Source of the DNA: Limnobacter thiooxidans
Lineage (GTDB): Bacteria > Pseudomonadota > Gammaproteobacteria > Burkholderiales > Burkholderiaceae_B
DNA: 64,000 bases
Reading direction: 5' to 3'
Assembly (NCBI RefSeq): GCF_036323495.1
Contig: NZ_AP028947.1
Location: forward strand, 2,170,001-2,234,000
The notes beneath the pieces are model-generated. The model saw only the letters and a program-made list of their open reading frames with translations. It was not told where the DNA came from and ran no database searches. Made by a program: the position numbers and the translations under genes. Below are positions 48,728-58,029 of this stretch, piece by piece (the stretch's first letter is position 1; every line of letters starts with the position of its first letter).

Positions 48728-48955
48728 ATGAGTACAGAGTATCTAACCACCGCCGAACTCGCCGGGCGGCTCAAATACGACGAGCGAACCATCCGTGAAA
48801 AACTCATGGATTCTGTGTTGCTCGAAGGCGTGCATTATCTGCGTCCGTTTGGACGTCGCAAGATTCTTTTCATCTGGCAAGCCATTGAAGAGGATTTGAG
48901 TAAGGGCACAAAATTCTCCGTGCCCATGGCCAACGGAGGTGTTCTCCATGGCTAG
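48728..48955 (+). CDS. Excisionase-like / AlpA-like helix-turn-helix protein
   Basis: A 75-residue DNA-binding protein with a MerR-like helix-turn-helix (YLTTAELAGRLKYDERTIRE, about 5-24). It is preceded by AGAGGAAAAG and overlaps the integrase start by 8 bp. Proteins of this size coupled to an integrase usually act as recombination directionality factors. Assignment is from context and motif. Confidence 0.75.
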   Translation: MSTEYLTTAELAGRLKYDERTIREKLMDSVLLEGVHYLRPFGRRKILFIWQAIEEDLSKGTKFSVPMANGGVLHG

Positions 48956-50213
48956 TATTCGCACCCGGAAGCAGACCGGAAAACTGTACCTGGACTTTTA
49001 CTTTGATGGTGCGCGTTACAGGGAGCAAACCGCCCTGCCCGACACACCAGAGAACCGCACCAAGCTCGGTAAGCTTGCAGACAAACTTGAACGTGAAATT
49101 GCCCGAGGTAAATTCAACTACGCCGAGTTCTTTGGCAAACCCGCCAAGGAACCCCGTGTAAAAGCCTCTGATGCGTATCGGCGAGCTGGTGGTTATCAAC
49201 CTGGCTCTGGCGTACAAACAGCGTGTCAGGCGAATGCGGCTGCAGAGCAGACACCCAATTTCGTGGAGTTCTTGGAAATCTGGCGAAATGAAAACTTCGT
49301 GCAGTTTCGGAAGAGCTACCAAAGAACCGTGGAAGACATCTTCAAGGCCCACTTGGTGCCCAAGTTTGGGAATACGAGGGTCGGAGACATTCGACGGGAA
49401 GACCTTTTAACCTTTCGCTCAGTCCTCGCCAAAGCACCGGGGCGTAAAGGTTTAACAATGTCTCCCAAGCGGGTTAACGCAATCATGGCTCTGATGAGTC
49501 AGATTATGAGTGAAGCCTCCGACCGGTATCACTTTACCAATCCCTACCAAAACATCAAGTCACTTCGGTTGCGTAAACCCGATGTGGAGCCATTTACCTT
49601 GCAAGAGGTGAACCTGATCCTGAACACGGTTCGTGAAGACATGCGCAATTACTACATTGTTCGGTTTTTCACAGGCATGCGTACGGGCGAAATCGATGGG
49701 CTGAAATGGAAGTACGTCGATTTGGAACGTCGCCAAATTCTGATCCGCTCAACCATTGTGGCGGGTATTGAGGAAGAAGACGGCAAGACCTACGACTCCA
49801 TTCGGGATATTGAAATCTCGGAAGTCGTGTGCCAGGCCCTGAAAAGACAACGGCTTGTGACGTTTCGTAGGAGTGACTACGTCTTTTGCAACAGCGTAGG
49901 CCAACCTCTGGACCACAACAACGTGACCAAGCGGGTTTGGTATCCCCTACTTCGCCACCTTGGGCTAGCACGCAGACGCCCGTACATAACGCGCCACACA
50001 GCGGCTACTTTGTGGCTTGCCGCAGGCGAAAACCCTCTTTGGATTGCCAGACAGTTGGGGCACAGCTCAACCGAGATGCTCTACAAGGTCTACGGTCGGT
50101 TCGTTCCCAATCTGACGCGCCTGGATGGCTCGGCTTTTGATCGACTGCTGGCCACCAACACCAACATTGGTGAACTGGGCAACGCTTTGCAACTGGAGGT
50201 GAAAAATGGGTAA
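48948..50213 (+). CDS. Tyrosine site-specific integrase
   Basis: A 421-residue phage/island integrase from ATG 48948. An N-terminal arm-binding domain of the DUF3596 kind (MASIRTRKQTGKLYLDFYF) and a core-binding domain (about 105-195) precede the catalytic domain. That domain has FFTGMRTGEIDGL (Arg I), the RPYITRHTAATL box (Tyr replacing the first His, Arg II, His), and RQLGHSSTEMLYKVYGRF with the second His and the nucleophilic Tyr in YGRF. All catalytic positions look intact. It is the best candidate to have inserted DNA at the tRNA-fMet gene, but it is about 20 kb from that tRNA. Confidence 0.92.
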   Translation: MASIRTRKQTGKLYLDFYFDGARYREQTALPDTPENRTKLGKLADKLEREIARGKFNYAEFFGKPAKEPRVKASDAYRRAGGYQPGSGVQTACQANAAAEQTPNFVEFLEIWRNENFVQFRKSYQRTVEDIFKAHLVPKFGNTRVGDIRREDLLTFRSVLAKAPGRKGLTMSPKRVNAIMALMSQIMSEASDRYHFTNPYQNIKSLRLRKPDVEPFTLQEVNLILNTVREDMRNYYIVRFFTGMRTGEIDGLKWKYVDLERRQILIRSTIVAGIEEEDGKTYDSIRDIEISEVVCQALKRQRLVTFRRSDYVFCNSVGQPLDHNNVTKRVWYPLLRHLGLARRRPYITRHTAATLWLAAGENPLWIARQLGHSSTEMLYKVYGRFVPNLTRLDGSAFDRLLATNTNIGELGNALQLEVKNG

Positions 50214-51027
50214 GTCCAGTTTTTTTGGTGAAACAACCACTGCCGTGCAAGGGATTGTCACAGGATCGTGGGTGAGTGAATTTGAACACGATGGACAGGT
50301 CAGCTATTGCTTACAAACTGAAATCTACGATTCTTGGCACGTTCATTATTTTCATGTGTACACCTTGGTACCCGCAAAAAGGATAGAAGTGGGACGATTT
50401 GTTCTGATTCACCCTTTAGGCAAGAAACGGCACGTTGATCAAGTGTGCGACACCGAGGCGATTTTCAATGAAACCCACTTCGGCATCGAACACAATCCTT
50501 TTGATTTCTTGCCCGCAAGGACTAAGGAGCAGCAGAAGACCAAGGGAGTGTTGGTATGGTCCTACTCCCATCTTCCAGCAGAGTTGAAAGAGGTCGTCAC
50601 ACGGGTTATTCATTTAAGAGCGGATCTTTTTGTGTCCTCTCTTGCTAATGCGGGCTTGCTTCAGTTAATCAGCGAAACCAGTGAAAAACACTCGAAACGG
50701 GTGCCTTCTCGGATGGCGTCAGAAGATGACGAGATTTCAGTGGAATCGCAGTTAATCCACTGCGCGCCAATTGCGGCTTTTTTGCATACTTTTTGCAAAG
50801 CCAACCGAAACTTTTGTACTGGGTGGCCTGAAGGTGTTCGGGCTTCATTCTCCGGGTTTTGGGAGTTCAGCAAGCTGCGTCCTGGCGATGAGAGATTGTT
50901 GGAAGACGCGCGGGAACTGATGCTGTTGATTGGACAAATCCTCGAGATGCATGGTTTCCAGAAGGTTCCGGATTTCATTAGAGCCAATGAAAAGTACTTT
51001 CTGATGGCTGCTCTTGACCGACACTAG
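50206..51027 (+). CDS. Hypothetical protein co-transcribed with the integrase
   Basis: A 273-residue product whose ATG overlaps the last codons of the integrase gene (8 bp overlap). No family recognised. The N-terminal 100 residues look beta-rich (GIVTGSWVSEFEHDGQ, HYFHVYTLVPAKRIEVGR) and the remainder helical. Coupling to the integrase suggests a role in the element rather than the host. Confidence 0.65.
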   Translation: MGKSSFFGETTTAVQGIVTGSWVSEFEHDGQVSYCLQTEIYDSWHVHYFHVYTLVPAKRIEVGRFVLIHPLGKKRHVDQVCDTEAIFNETHFGIEHNPFDFLPARTKEQQKTKGVLVWSYSHLPAELKEVVTRVIHLRADLFVSSLANAGLLQLISETSEKHSKRVPSRMASEDDEISVESQLIHCAPIAAFLHTFCKANRNFCTGWPEGVRASFSGFWEFSKLRPGDERLLEDARELMLLIGQILEMHGFQKVPDFIRANEKYFLMAALDRH

Positions 51028-51068
51028 GCCATTTAGGTAGATCCAACAATCCCATGAATACTTGCTTT

Positions 51069-51105
51069 TCCACGCAGGAAACAGATTCCTGTGTGGATTT
51101 TCTCT
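51069..51105 (+). terminator. Intrinsic terminator of the xis-int operon
   Basis: TCCACGCAGGAA (51069-51080) and TTCCTGTGTGGA (51086-51097) pair except for one G-T wobble, followed by TTTTCTCTTTT. Confidence 0.85.
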
Positions 51106-51146
51106 TTTCAGAAACGGAATTGGGGATAGGCTGAAAAACCCTTTTT

Positions 51147-51569
51147 ATGAGCCTCGGTAATTTCCTGATGGACGATGAGAAACAAATCGCATACTATGAA
51201 TACTGTTTTTATATACAGCACTCTATCATGCTCTTTGAACTCACCCTGCTCCGTGAACGCGGTAAACGCTTGGAATCACCCTCAGTTATCCACGATGATG
51301 CGGTCATCAAAAGTAACCAGGATGGCAAATTCATGTCACTAAGCGTGAGTTCCTACTATGGTGGGCAGAGCCGAGCAGCTGGCCTTTTCGAAGCGAAATT
51401 GATGAAGTTCAATACCGAAGAAATTGTATTCCTCGGCTTTGAGCAGGTTGAGGGCCGAGCCTATGTGCAGGAATGGCGATTGACACCTTCTAAGGTGTCA
51501 TCAACATGGCATGTCGTGAGAAATGAGGAAGTGCAAACGCATCACACGCAGCGACTGATGGATGCCTAG
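51147..51569 (+). CDS. Hypothetical protein
   Basis: A 140-residue product without recognised domains. The first third is aromatic-rich (YYEYCFYIQHSIMLFEL) and the rest has alternating strands (VFLGFEQVEGRAYVQEWRL). It stands between the integrase operon terminator and the convergent recombinase trio, with its stop 6 bp from the trio's last stop codon. Confidence 0.55.
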   Translation: MSLGNFLMDDEKQIAYYEYCFYIQHSIMLFELTLLRERGKRLESPSVIHDDAVIKSNQDGKFMSLSVSSYYGGQSRAAGLFEAKLMKFNTEEIVFLGFEQVEGRAYVQEWRLTPSKVSSTWHVVRNEEVQTHHTQRLMDA

Positions 51570-51575
51570 ACTCTT

Positions 51576-52370
51576 TTATTCATCAATTAATCGCTCAAGA
51601 AACGCATTTTTCACCTTTCGCTTTCCATTGCGTTCTTGCAGGGTAACCCTACAAACGAATTGAGCAGTTCGCTCACTGAGTAAAAGTTGCTCAAATCGAT
51701 TGAGGTACTCATCCCCATCATCAAGAAGGTGGGTTTGTCGAAATTGCACCTCAAATTTGCGTCGGTTCACAATCACTGCATTTGTTTTGTTCCAGCGAAC
51801 TGAATGCACCATAACGGATTGACGACCTTTGAATTCTACCTTCGCCTGGAAACTAAGTTGATGCTCTGTATCCGGACCTTTTGACTCGTGAAGTTTCAAG
51901 CTGTGGTTGTTTGCGAAAGACTCCTTCGGCAAGCGTAAGTCAAGCAAGGCACGGAGTACAGAAAGTGCCTGATATTCCTGTGGCGATAAAGATTTGAGCG
52001 GCTTGAGCTCCTGAGCTTTTAGCAACATCTCAAGCATCAACGGAAGTCTGTTAAATTCCTCGAGGCAACTTTTTAGAATAGCCTCGAGTTTTTCGCTGCG
52101 ATGATCATCAAATGGCAATTGGTACTGCTTGGCCGAGATGAGCACTGGTTGATAAAAAACCTCAACGCGTTGAGTATGGGGATTTAATCGAGTTTGTAGT
52201 GCACCGGAAATCGCAAGCTCTGGAATCAGGGCAAAAACGGGAGACAGCACCGTACGGACTTTTCTATCAATATCCTCAAAATCATGGCGATGCAGCTCGG
52301 GAATAAATTGACGAATCTTCAATGGCCATAACCAATCCAAGGGAACGGCAATTTTTTGATTCGGGGGCAT
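51576..52370 (-). CDS. Small third protein of a recombinase trio
   Basis: A 264-residue product from ATG 52370, which overlaps the stop of the preceding recombinase gene by one base (TGATG), so translation is coupled. No domain recognised: helical middle (LEAILKSCLEEFNRLPLMLEMLLKA) and a basic C-terminal part. Position as third gene behind two large tyrosine-recombinase-like genes suggests an accessory DNA-binding role in transposition. Confidence 0.65.
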   Translation of the reverse strand: MPPNQKIAVPLDWLWPLKIRQFIPELHRHDFEDIDRKVRTVLSPVFALIPELAISGALQTRLNPHTQRVEVFYQPVLISAKQYQLPFDDHRSEKLEAILKSCLEEFNRLPLMLEMLLKAQELKPLKSLSPQEYQALSVLRALLDLRLPKESFANNHSLKLHESKGPDTEHQLSFQAKVEFKGRQSVMVHSVRWNKTNAVIVNRRKFEVQFRQTHLLDDGDEYLNRFEQLLLSERTAQFVCRVTLQERNGKRKVKNAFLERLIDE

Positions 52371-55069
52371 CAAATTTGGCTCCTGTGATGTAGATCCCAA
52401 ACGGCGACTTGACAGAAAAGTGCTGCCTGCAAGCAAACTCCGATTGCGGCCCTGTTACCAAGATTTGATCTCTTTTCTGTTGCGCCGCTAAACAGCGATT
52501 TGTTTTCGCTATTGAACACTTTGGAAGATGGCCGCAAATCCGATTTGTAGATATGAAGCCGAATCTGCTTTCTTCCGCTCCCACTGCTGTAACTTACTCG
52601 CGGAGCACTCAAATAGGTATAAGAAAACAGATCAATTGCCTGATCGCTGTCACTTCTAGAAACAAGCTCTCCGACCTCGAAGCTGCATTGCTCGGGTTGT
52701 ACTCCTGAAGCTTTCAAAAAATCGATGAGTTTTTTAAAACGTGGATCACCTAATGGAAGTGACAGGTTTTTTGATGTGAAGATTTCGCGCAAATAAAAAT
52801 AGTCTTCATCCCGGTTGAAACTGCCGGCAGTCAACCCGAGCAACATAGATCTAGCAACGTGTCGAAAGCCAAGATTGAACGCTTTATCCAAGTGCGAAAA
52901 ATAACGCAGAACATCTGGGTTCCATGGAGACGCTGGTTCGAAACGGCCGTGCTGCCCGAGTACCCAATAAATTCGATCAAAGATTTGTCGATCTATGCCA
53001 AATTGCTGAATGAGATGAGCCCGATCAATGCCTTCGACGCGTGCGAGTAAACACACCAATTTAAAAATATCGACTGGGATCAAGTCCGCTATCGTCTTCG
53101 TCTTAGGCCAGATTTCCTGAAAATCGGGAAATTGAATTGCGGTTTGATCAAAAGCTAATCGCGTTCTGATCGGCTCGTTTCCATAAACCAGCCTTGCATG
53201 AGATTGACCGGTGGATAGGCTCCGTGAATTTCCGCGCCGAACTGCCGATTTGTAGGTATTAATGCTTGCGGCACTCAACCATATCCGAAAGTCCCACGAT
53301 GGCAGGTAATCGCGCGGGATCGAACCCCATAGATTTCTTGCAGCCTGGGCAATTAAATGATCCACGCAGTGTGTATAGGTGGTCCATGATGTGTGATAAC
53401 TCAAATGACCTAGATCTGCCGTGATCGCAAAAACTGGATTGGGTTGTTCCAGATATCGTGAATGACCACTGAAGAGTTGCCAAAACTCCGAAGTCGCTTT
53501 TGCGTGCGAGAGCCAATGAAAACGCGCTGCCAAGTCGCCAGTGGCTAGCTTGAGAATACCGTTCAACTGGGCGACAAAAGCTGATTGCCTGTAAACATCG
53601 GCGGTCTCATAGTTTCCCCATATTGATGATTTTTCGTGTGCCTTATCAACTTGGATCCGATACGTCACGAACTCTACTATTAACTCTGCTTGTTCCAAAG
53701 GAACCCGCACTGTTCTTACACCTGCCTCGGATTTGCTGGCGCGAATCGTTAGCAAAACTGTGGCTTCCAACTTCGAGATCTGAAAGTCTCTTATCTGCAG
53801 TGCCAGAAGTTCACTGATCCTCAATCTGACCAAAATTGAAAGCACGAATGCGATTGAACAGTTGACTGAAAGGGTTCGATCAGGAATCGACCGAGCTTGC
53901 CGAACTGCTTCAACAATTTCACCCGGCCAAACGATCTCTGCTTCAATCACGCTGTCATAACTTGGCATCCCAGCCATGTACATCTCGACAGAATGAACTT
54001 CCAATAAGTAGGTTTTGAGCACATCGAGGGCAGCATTGAGTTGTTGAGCTGAGCTTCCAGCAATGTCTGACAAAATTGGAATATTGGGCGATTCTACGTG
54101 TTGAGTTAAAAATTCATCGATTGATAACTGAGGATTGGCACTTTCAAACAAGTGGCGAAATACCAGTCGAGCATACTGTTCGGTGGTCGACGGTTTAAGC
54201 TTTGATTTGTGACGAGAACCGAAGGTGAGTAAATACCGAACCCAATCGGTATAAAGATGGGCCGCTGTATCTTGATCCACCAAAGGTGCGAGTGATGTGT
54301 CGATTTGAAGAAGGATTGCATTCGTAGAAACTACCCCCTTCTGGTGCTCTTTTAACCAGTTCAGTAACTGGTGAGCGAACCACCAGCGAGACGTACCGCT
54401 TCCAGAATCCCAAAGTTCCTGAGTTTGCTGTTCATTGATTTCATCGGATTCAATTTTTGGCGTGGCATGACTTCGATTGGCGCGATCCAGAACCCTTTTG
54501 TCGAGACAGGTGTAATCGATAAAACCCACGATTGACGCGAAGATCAGTGGCGGCAGGTACTGCCTGATGAAAAGCGCATACCCTCCAACAAAACTTTCCC
54601 CACTACCCTCACCCCAAAACCATTTATCAATAATCGCGAGTGTTTTCTGGACATCAATTTTTAAGCCAGCTAGATCATCTTGATGCTTCCTGATCAGTCG
54701 ACACGTGGCTTCACTCAGGAGAATATTGATGACCGAGCTGTCCTCGAGCTCTAAGGAAATTAAACCGGCATCGATGTATTGCTCGAGAGAAATTGCTGGG
54801 ATGGCCCGAACTGCCTTTTCCAGAAGATCAAGACGGAGGACCAGATCGTTAACAATCAAGCTCACCAGCAAGCGTTCGGCAACCCCAAGGGGTTGAAGCT
54901 TTCTTTGCCTGAAGCTTTTCCAACGCTCAATGAATTGTCGTTGAACAAATACCTTCTCTGGCTCAATACTGACAATCAGATCGCGTAGACCATTTAAATC
55001 TGATCGCAGATAACCACGGACTAACGGTGTCTTGTACCTGTTGGTGCTAATGTCATTTAGCTTTTTCAT
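52370..55069 (-). CDS. Large tyrosine-recombinase-like protein, second gene of trio
   Basis: An 899-residue protein from ATG 55069 (GAGG upstream). The central region has tyrosine-recombinase features: ILVRLRISELLALQIRDF (Arg417), a following IRASKSEAG with a Lys, then RFHWLSHAKAT, where Ser stands at the second catalytic Arg position (H-x-x-R becomes HWLS). DLGHLSYHTSWTTYTH supplies the late His and a Tyr near 563. About 300 extra residues lie on each side. Whether it is active with the changed Arg is uncertain. It starts within 10 bp of the previous gene's end. Confidence 0.7.
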   Translation of the reverse strand: MKKLNDISTNRYKTPLVRGYLRSDLNGLRDLIVSIEPEKVFVQRQFIERWKSFRQRKLQPLGVAERLLVSLIVNDLVLRLDLLEKAVRAIPAISLEQYIDAGLISLELEDSSVINILLSEATCRLIRKHQDDLAGLKIDVQKTLAIIDKWFWGEGSGESFVGGYALFIRQYLPPLIFASIVGFIDYTCLDKRVLDRANRSHATPKIESDEINEQQTQELWDSGSGTSRWWFAHQLLNWLKEHQKGVVSTNAILLQIDTSLAPLVDQDTAAHLYTDWVRYLLTFGSRHKSKLKPSTTEQYARLVFRHLFESANPQLSIDEFLTQHVESPNIPILSDIAGSSAQQLNAALDVLKTYLLEVHSVEMYMAGMPSYDSVIEAEIVWPGEIVEAVRQARSIPDRTLSVNCSIAFVLSILVRLRISELLALQIRDFQISKLEATVLLTIRASKSEAGVRTVRVPLEQAELIVEFVTYRIQVDKAHEKSSIWGNYETADVYRQSAFVAQLNGILKLATGDLAARFHWLSHAKATSEFWQLFSGHSRYLEQPNPVFAITADLGHLSYHTSWTTYTHCVDHLIAQAARNLWGSIPRDYLPSWDFRIWLSAASINTYKSAVRRGNSRSLSTGQSHARLVYGNEPIRTRLAFDQTAIQFPDFQEIWPKTKTIADLIPVDIFKLVCLLARVEGIDRAHLIQQFGIDRQIFDRIYWVLGQHGRFEPASPWNPDVLRYFSHLDKAFNLGFRHVARSMLLGLTAGSFNRDEDYFYLREIFTSKNLSLPLGDPRFKKLIDFLKASGVQPEQCSFEVGELVSRSDSDQAIDLFSYTYLSAPRVSYSSGSGRKQIRLHIYKSDLRPSSKVFNSENKSLFSGATEKRSNLGNRAAIGVCLQAALFCQVAVWDLHHRSQI

Positions 55070-55077
55070 CGTCGACC

Positions 55078-57024
55078 TCAAGCTTCGATACCGCTAATTG
55101 GAATGATACTGAGCCTTTTAAAAAGTCCCTCTGCGCGATGAACCACGTTTGAAGATGCGTGGTCGGGTGACAGATGAACGCCGGCGTTGTTGGCAGAAAG
55201 GAAAATCGAACCATGACGTGAAACCTTGCTCTTTTCCACTCGGCTTAAACCCGCCAGCGCAGATTGAATCAGGTGCCGACCAAAATTTGGTGGTAGATCA
55301 AAACCAAGTTCACGAAGTGCGCTATTGATGTCAGCCGATCCGATGGGATGAAGCCCCTTGCGTGTGATGCGAAAAAGTAGTGCTTCGGGAGAGTCGACCC
55401 CTACGACACGGGAGATGCCCTGAGCGATTGAGTCAGAACATTCCAAATTACGGGCCTTAACACTGAGTTGCGTGAGATGTTTGATGTAAAAATCAAGCTG
55501 TATTTTTAGTGTTTGGCCGAAAGGTACTTCGGAAAACTCCGTCACATCGTGGCTTTCTTTGTCGTTAAGCGCCAGATAATCTGTACCTAGCGAGCATCGC
55601 CTCACCGGGTATTCCAGCGCTGGCCTCAACGCGAAACCAATCGAGCACAGGAATGCCACAGTGATGACATACGCGTTGTGATACTCCACAACCTCCATCC
55701 AATTGTCGGACCTTTTTGGTCTTAGATTCTCAACCTTGGTTACCAATGCTGACCAAGCGTTCGCCACCACTGCCTCCTCCACATGGGCCAATGAACCAAA
55801 GCCCAAAGTTGAGTTAGCGTGAGGTGCTGTCATCGCGACACCAAACGATTCGAGAACCGAGCAGAACAGCTGAACAGCGTCCCGTTGCTCGACTTTTTGG
55901 TAATAAGCTGGTCCGCGGGATAGCAATCGCGGATCAGAAAATGCGAATGCTGCAAGTACGTCATCACCGTATCGAAGCGCGCCTTCGATACCTAATCGAT
56001 TTCGTAAATCCGTAAGTTCAGGAAATTCGCGATTGATTGCGTTTTCAGAAACTCCGAGCAGATCACCCAAGTTTTTCGCTTCGGGATTTGCCACTAGAGC
56101 CTTTTCCAGTGGATCTTTTAATACTTGGGCCAGCGGCCTTGCTAGATACCACTCCGCGGCTGATCCCGCAGGGGCAGGAGATACTCGACCTTTTGGCAAG
56201 AATAGCGAGCGATTGGTGTGGACAACGTAATCTTTAATAGAAAGCCAGTGAAAGGCTCCTGGTTGAGGCCAACAAGGTAGGGCTGGCAAGAGGAAGGGCG
56301 GACAGTTCAAGTGAAGCGAAAGCAGTTCACAAATGGCAGTGCCATCGCCATGCCCCACCCGCTCCTGAATATGCGAACAAGCCTCGATTAGCCTCTCTTT
56401 TGAAAACCGTGAATGGGTCAGCAATAACCTTTTTCTTTGCAGATCATGGATATCAAACAGGCGGGTGAAATGCGCCTGTAATTGGTCATACAAGGAGCGC
56501 GTTTTGCCTTCGACTAAATAGTGCAGAGTTTTCAACGACTGAAGCTTGGCCCTTTCGATAGCCTTCTGAACTTGAAAATCTCCACGAAACGAGAGATTAG
56601 TGAGAGGGTCACGGTTTACATGCTTACTCAGTACTTGGATGAGCGTTTTGGGGTGGTAATCGCCTAGGAACATTGCTACCAGTACCAGCGCAAGTCCAAG
56701 CCTCTCCGCGTCAATTACCCTGTTGTAAGCAAGTAAACAGGAGTACTGACCATCCTTGGGAACTAGTTTGATTGCGCTATTTTTCGACTGAAGTTGCTCT
56801 AGGCGCGACTTGTTCTTGATCAAAAGGCAGATTGCCTCATCAAGCTTAAGAAAGGCTCTCACCTCCGTCGAGACCAACTGACAGGCACTCAGTAGGTTTT
56901 CGATACCAAGATCCAGATCGGCGGCCCCATAGGGAAGTCCGAAAACCTTTATGAAACGTGAGAATTCAGGCTCAGCGATTAGCTGATCAATTGACTCGTC
57001 TGCGAAAACCCTTGAATTGTCCAT
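55078..57024 (-). CDS. Large degenerate tyrosine-recombinase-like protein, first gene of trio
   Basis: A 648-residue protein from ATG 57024 (AGGGA six bases upstream; ATG 57030 and a GTG at 57069 are in frame). The C-terminal third resembles a recombinase catalytic domain: FLCSIGFALRPALEYP (Arg I), later NFGRHLIQSALAGLSRVEKSKVSRHGS (Arg II, His). I see no convincing nucleophilic Tyr after it. Pairing of a degenerate and a second recombinase in one operon recalls recombinase trios such as RIT and Gamma-Mobile-Trio elements, but identity to either is not shown. Confidence 0.62.
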   Translation of the reverse strand: MDNSRVFADESIDQLIAEPEFSRFIKVFGLPYGAADLDLGIENLLSACQLVSTEVRAFLKLDEAICLLIKNKSRLEQLQSKNSAIKLVPKDGQYSCLLAYNRVIDAERLGLALVLVAMFLGDYHPKTLIQVLSKHVNRDPLTNLSFRGDFQVQKAIERAKLQSLKTLHYLVEGKTRSLYDQLQAHFTRLFDIHDLQRKRLLLTHSRFSKERLIEACSHIQERVGHGDGTAICELLSLHLNCPPFLLPALPCWPQPGAFHWLSIKDYVVHTNRSLFLPKGRVSPAPAGSAAEWYLARPLAQVLKDPLEKALVANPEAKNLGDLLGVSENAINREFPELTDLRNRLGIEGALRYGDDVLAAFAFSDPRLLSRGPAYYQKVEQRDAVQLFCSVLESFGVAMTAPHANSTLGFGSLAHVEEAVVANAWSALVTKVENLRPKRSDNWMEVVEYHNAYVITVAFLCSIGFALRPALEYPVRRCSLGTDYLALNDKESHDVTEFSEVPFGQTLKIQLDFYIKHLTQLSVKARNLECSDSIAQGISRVVGVDSPEALLFRITRKGLHPIGSADINSALRELGFDLPPNFGRHLIQSALAGLSRVEKSKVSRHGSIFLSANNAGVHLSPDHASSNVVHRAEGLFKRLSIIPISGIEA

Positions 57025-57094
57025 TTGCATTCCCTGCTGCCCGAAGGTCGTGAAAGGGAATGTTTTCACAGATTGGAAAATAGTGTTTTAGCTA

Positions 57095-57117
57095 AAAGTG
57101 CCTTTTTTTGGCACTTT
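57095..57117. repeat. Perfect inverted repeat upstream of the recombinase trio
   Basis: AAAGTGCC and GGCACTTT flank seven T residues, about 70 bp before the first trio gene; a related AAAGTGTTTTTCACCA follows at 57125. Could be an operator or recombinase-binding site. Confidence 0.6.
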
Positions 57118-57224
57118 CAGTACTAAAGTGTTTTTCACCACAAGTTAAATGAAGATTTGTCGCAGCAAAAAATGTAAGGGGAGTATGACAAAAGTTGGGC
57201 GACTCACTTTTACTGGTTATTTGC

Positions 57225-57464
57225 CTAACTTATTCTGCGCATTACTCTCGTATCAAACCTCAAGGACCAACCAAAGACCATAACCAAAATGCATGGAAAT
57301 ACTAGAAACAAAACTCCGAAAAGGCTAAGTTCAGACTTGAAAACAAAGAAGTACCAGCAGAGTGCTCCAAGGGTCCAAATAACTCCCATCTTATGCAAGA
57401 CACCATAAATCAGTATTTCTTTTTTTGTGAGTTCATCTTTCTTGCTAGTTGGCACTTGCATCAT
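57225..57464 (-). CDS. Small two-helix membrane protein
   Basis: A 79-residue product from ATG 57464, chosen because GGAGAG lies six bases upstream. It has two hydrophobic segments (about 22-38 and 45-64). No family recognised. The frame is open further upstream, but that part contains a dispersed repeat and lacks a ribosome-binding site. Confidence 0.55.
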   Translation of the reverse strand: MMQVPTSKKDELTKKEILIYGVLHKMGVIWTLGALCWYFFVFKSELSLFGVLFLVFPCILVMVFGWSLRFDTRVMRRIS

Positions 57465-57597
57465 TTCTATCTCTCCAAATATTAACCGGGAGTTGTCCAC
57501 GATAGGCGGGGTAGTCCAAAACCGTCCTTCGAACTGACTATGAAAGTCGGGGCGATTCACATGGGTTGTTCGGATGCCTATTCCAGATCGTTAGGAA

Positions 57598-57930
57598 TTA
57601 GCGAATTGACAGAACGATATTTTTTCCAGTTCTTGCAAGCATATCAACAAGTGAATCAATGGTGAATTTTGTAGATTTTCCATTAACTACATCGGATACG
57701 CGAGGGCGGGACACTCCGAGGATTTGAGCAGCTTCCACTTGTTTTAACTGGTTCTCATCAATCCACTTCGCCAGTTCTCCCATCAGGGAGTTTTTGATTA
57801 TCAATTTCTCAGAAATGATTCGCTGGGAGTCAGCTTTCAGTGCAGCGGACTGCCCTGGACCGAACCCCAAATCGGCAAATAAATTATCGCCTACCGGAGT
57901 TACATGTACTGATTTGGTCTCAATTTTCAT
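57598..57930 (-). CDS. XRE-family antitoxin-like regulator
   Basis: A 110-residue product from ATG 57930 (AAGGAATTC upstream; the frame opens to 58029). FADLGFGPGQSAALKAD near 15-31 and the helix-turn-helix LKQVEAAQILGVSRPRVSDVVNGK (about 63-86) fit the HTH_37 group of HigA-like antitoxins that follow a RelE/HigB-type toxin. No toxin gene is recognisable upstream, so it appears orphaned. It may repress its own promoter. Confidence 0.75.
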   Translation of the reverse strand: MKIETKSVHVTPVGDNLFADLGFGPGQSAALKADSQRIISEKLIIKNSLMGELAKWIDENQLKQVEAAQILGVSRPRVSDVVNGKSTKFTIDSLVDMLARTGKNIVLSIR

Positions 57931-58029
57931 TTTGAATTCCTTTCCACCAAAGCTGCCTTGTACCCAGTCCATGTTGTGTCTTTCCTCTTCCATGTAGTGG
58001 TTGATGCTTTTTCTTAAAAGATAAAGCAC

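Noticed and set aside
57048..57060. Second attachment site matching the tRNA-fMet (CCCGAAGGTCGT)
   Set aside because: Only 12 bp match, from the anticodon and variable-loop region rather than the 3' end, and it lies in coding sequence; a chance match is likely.
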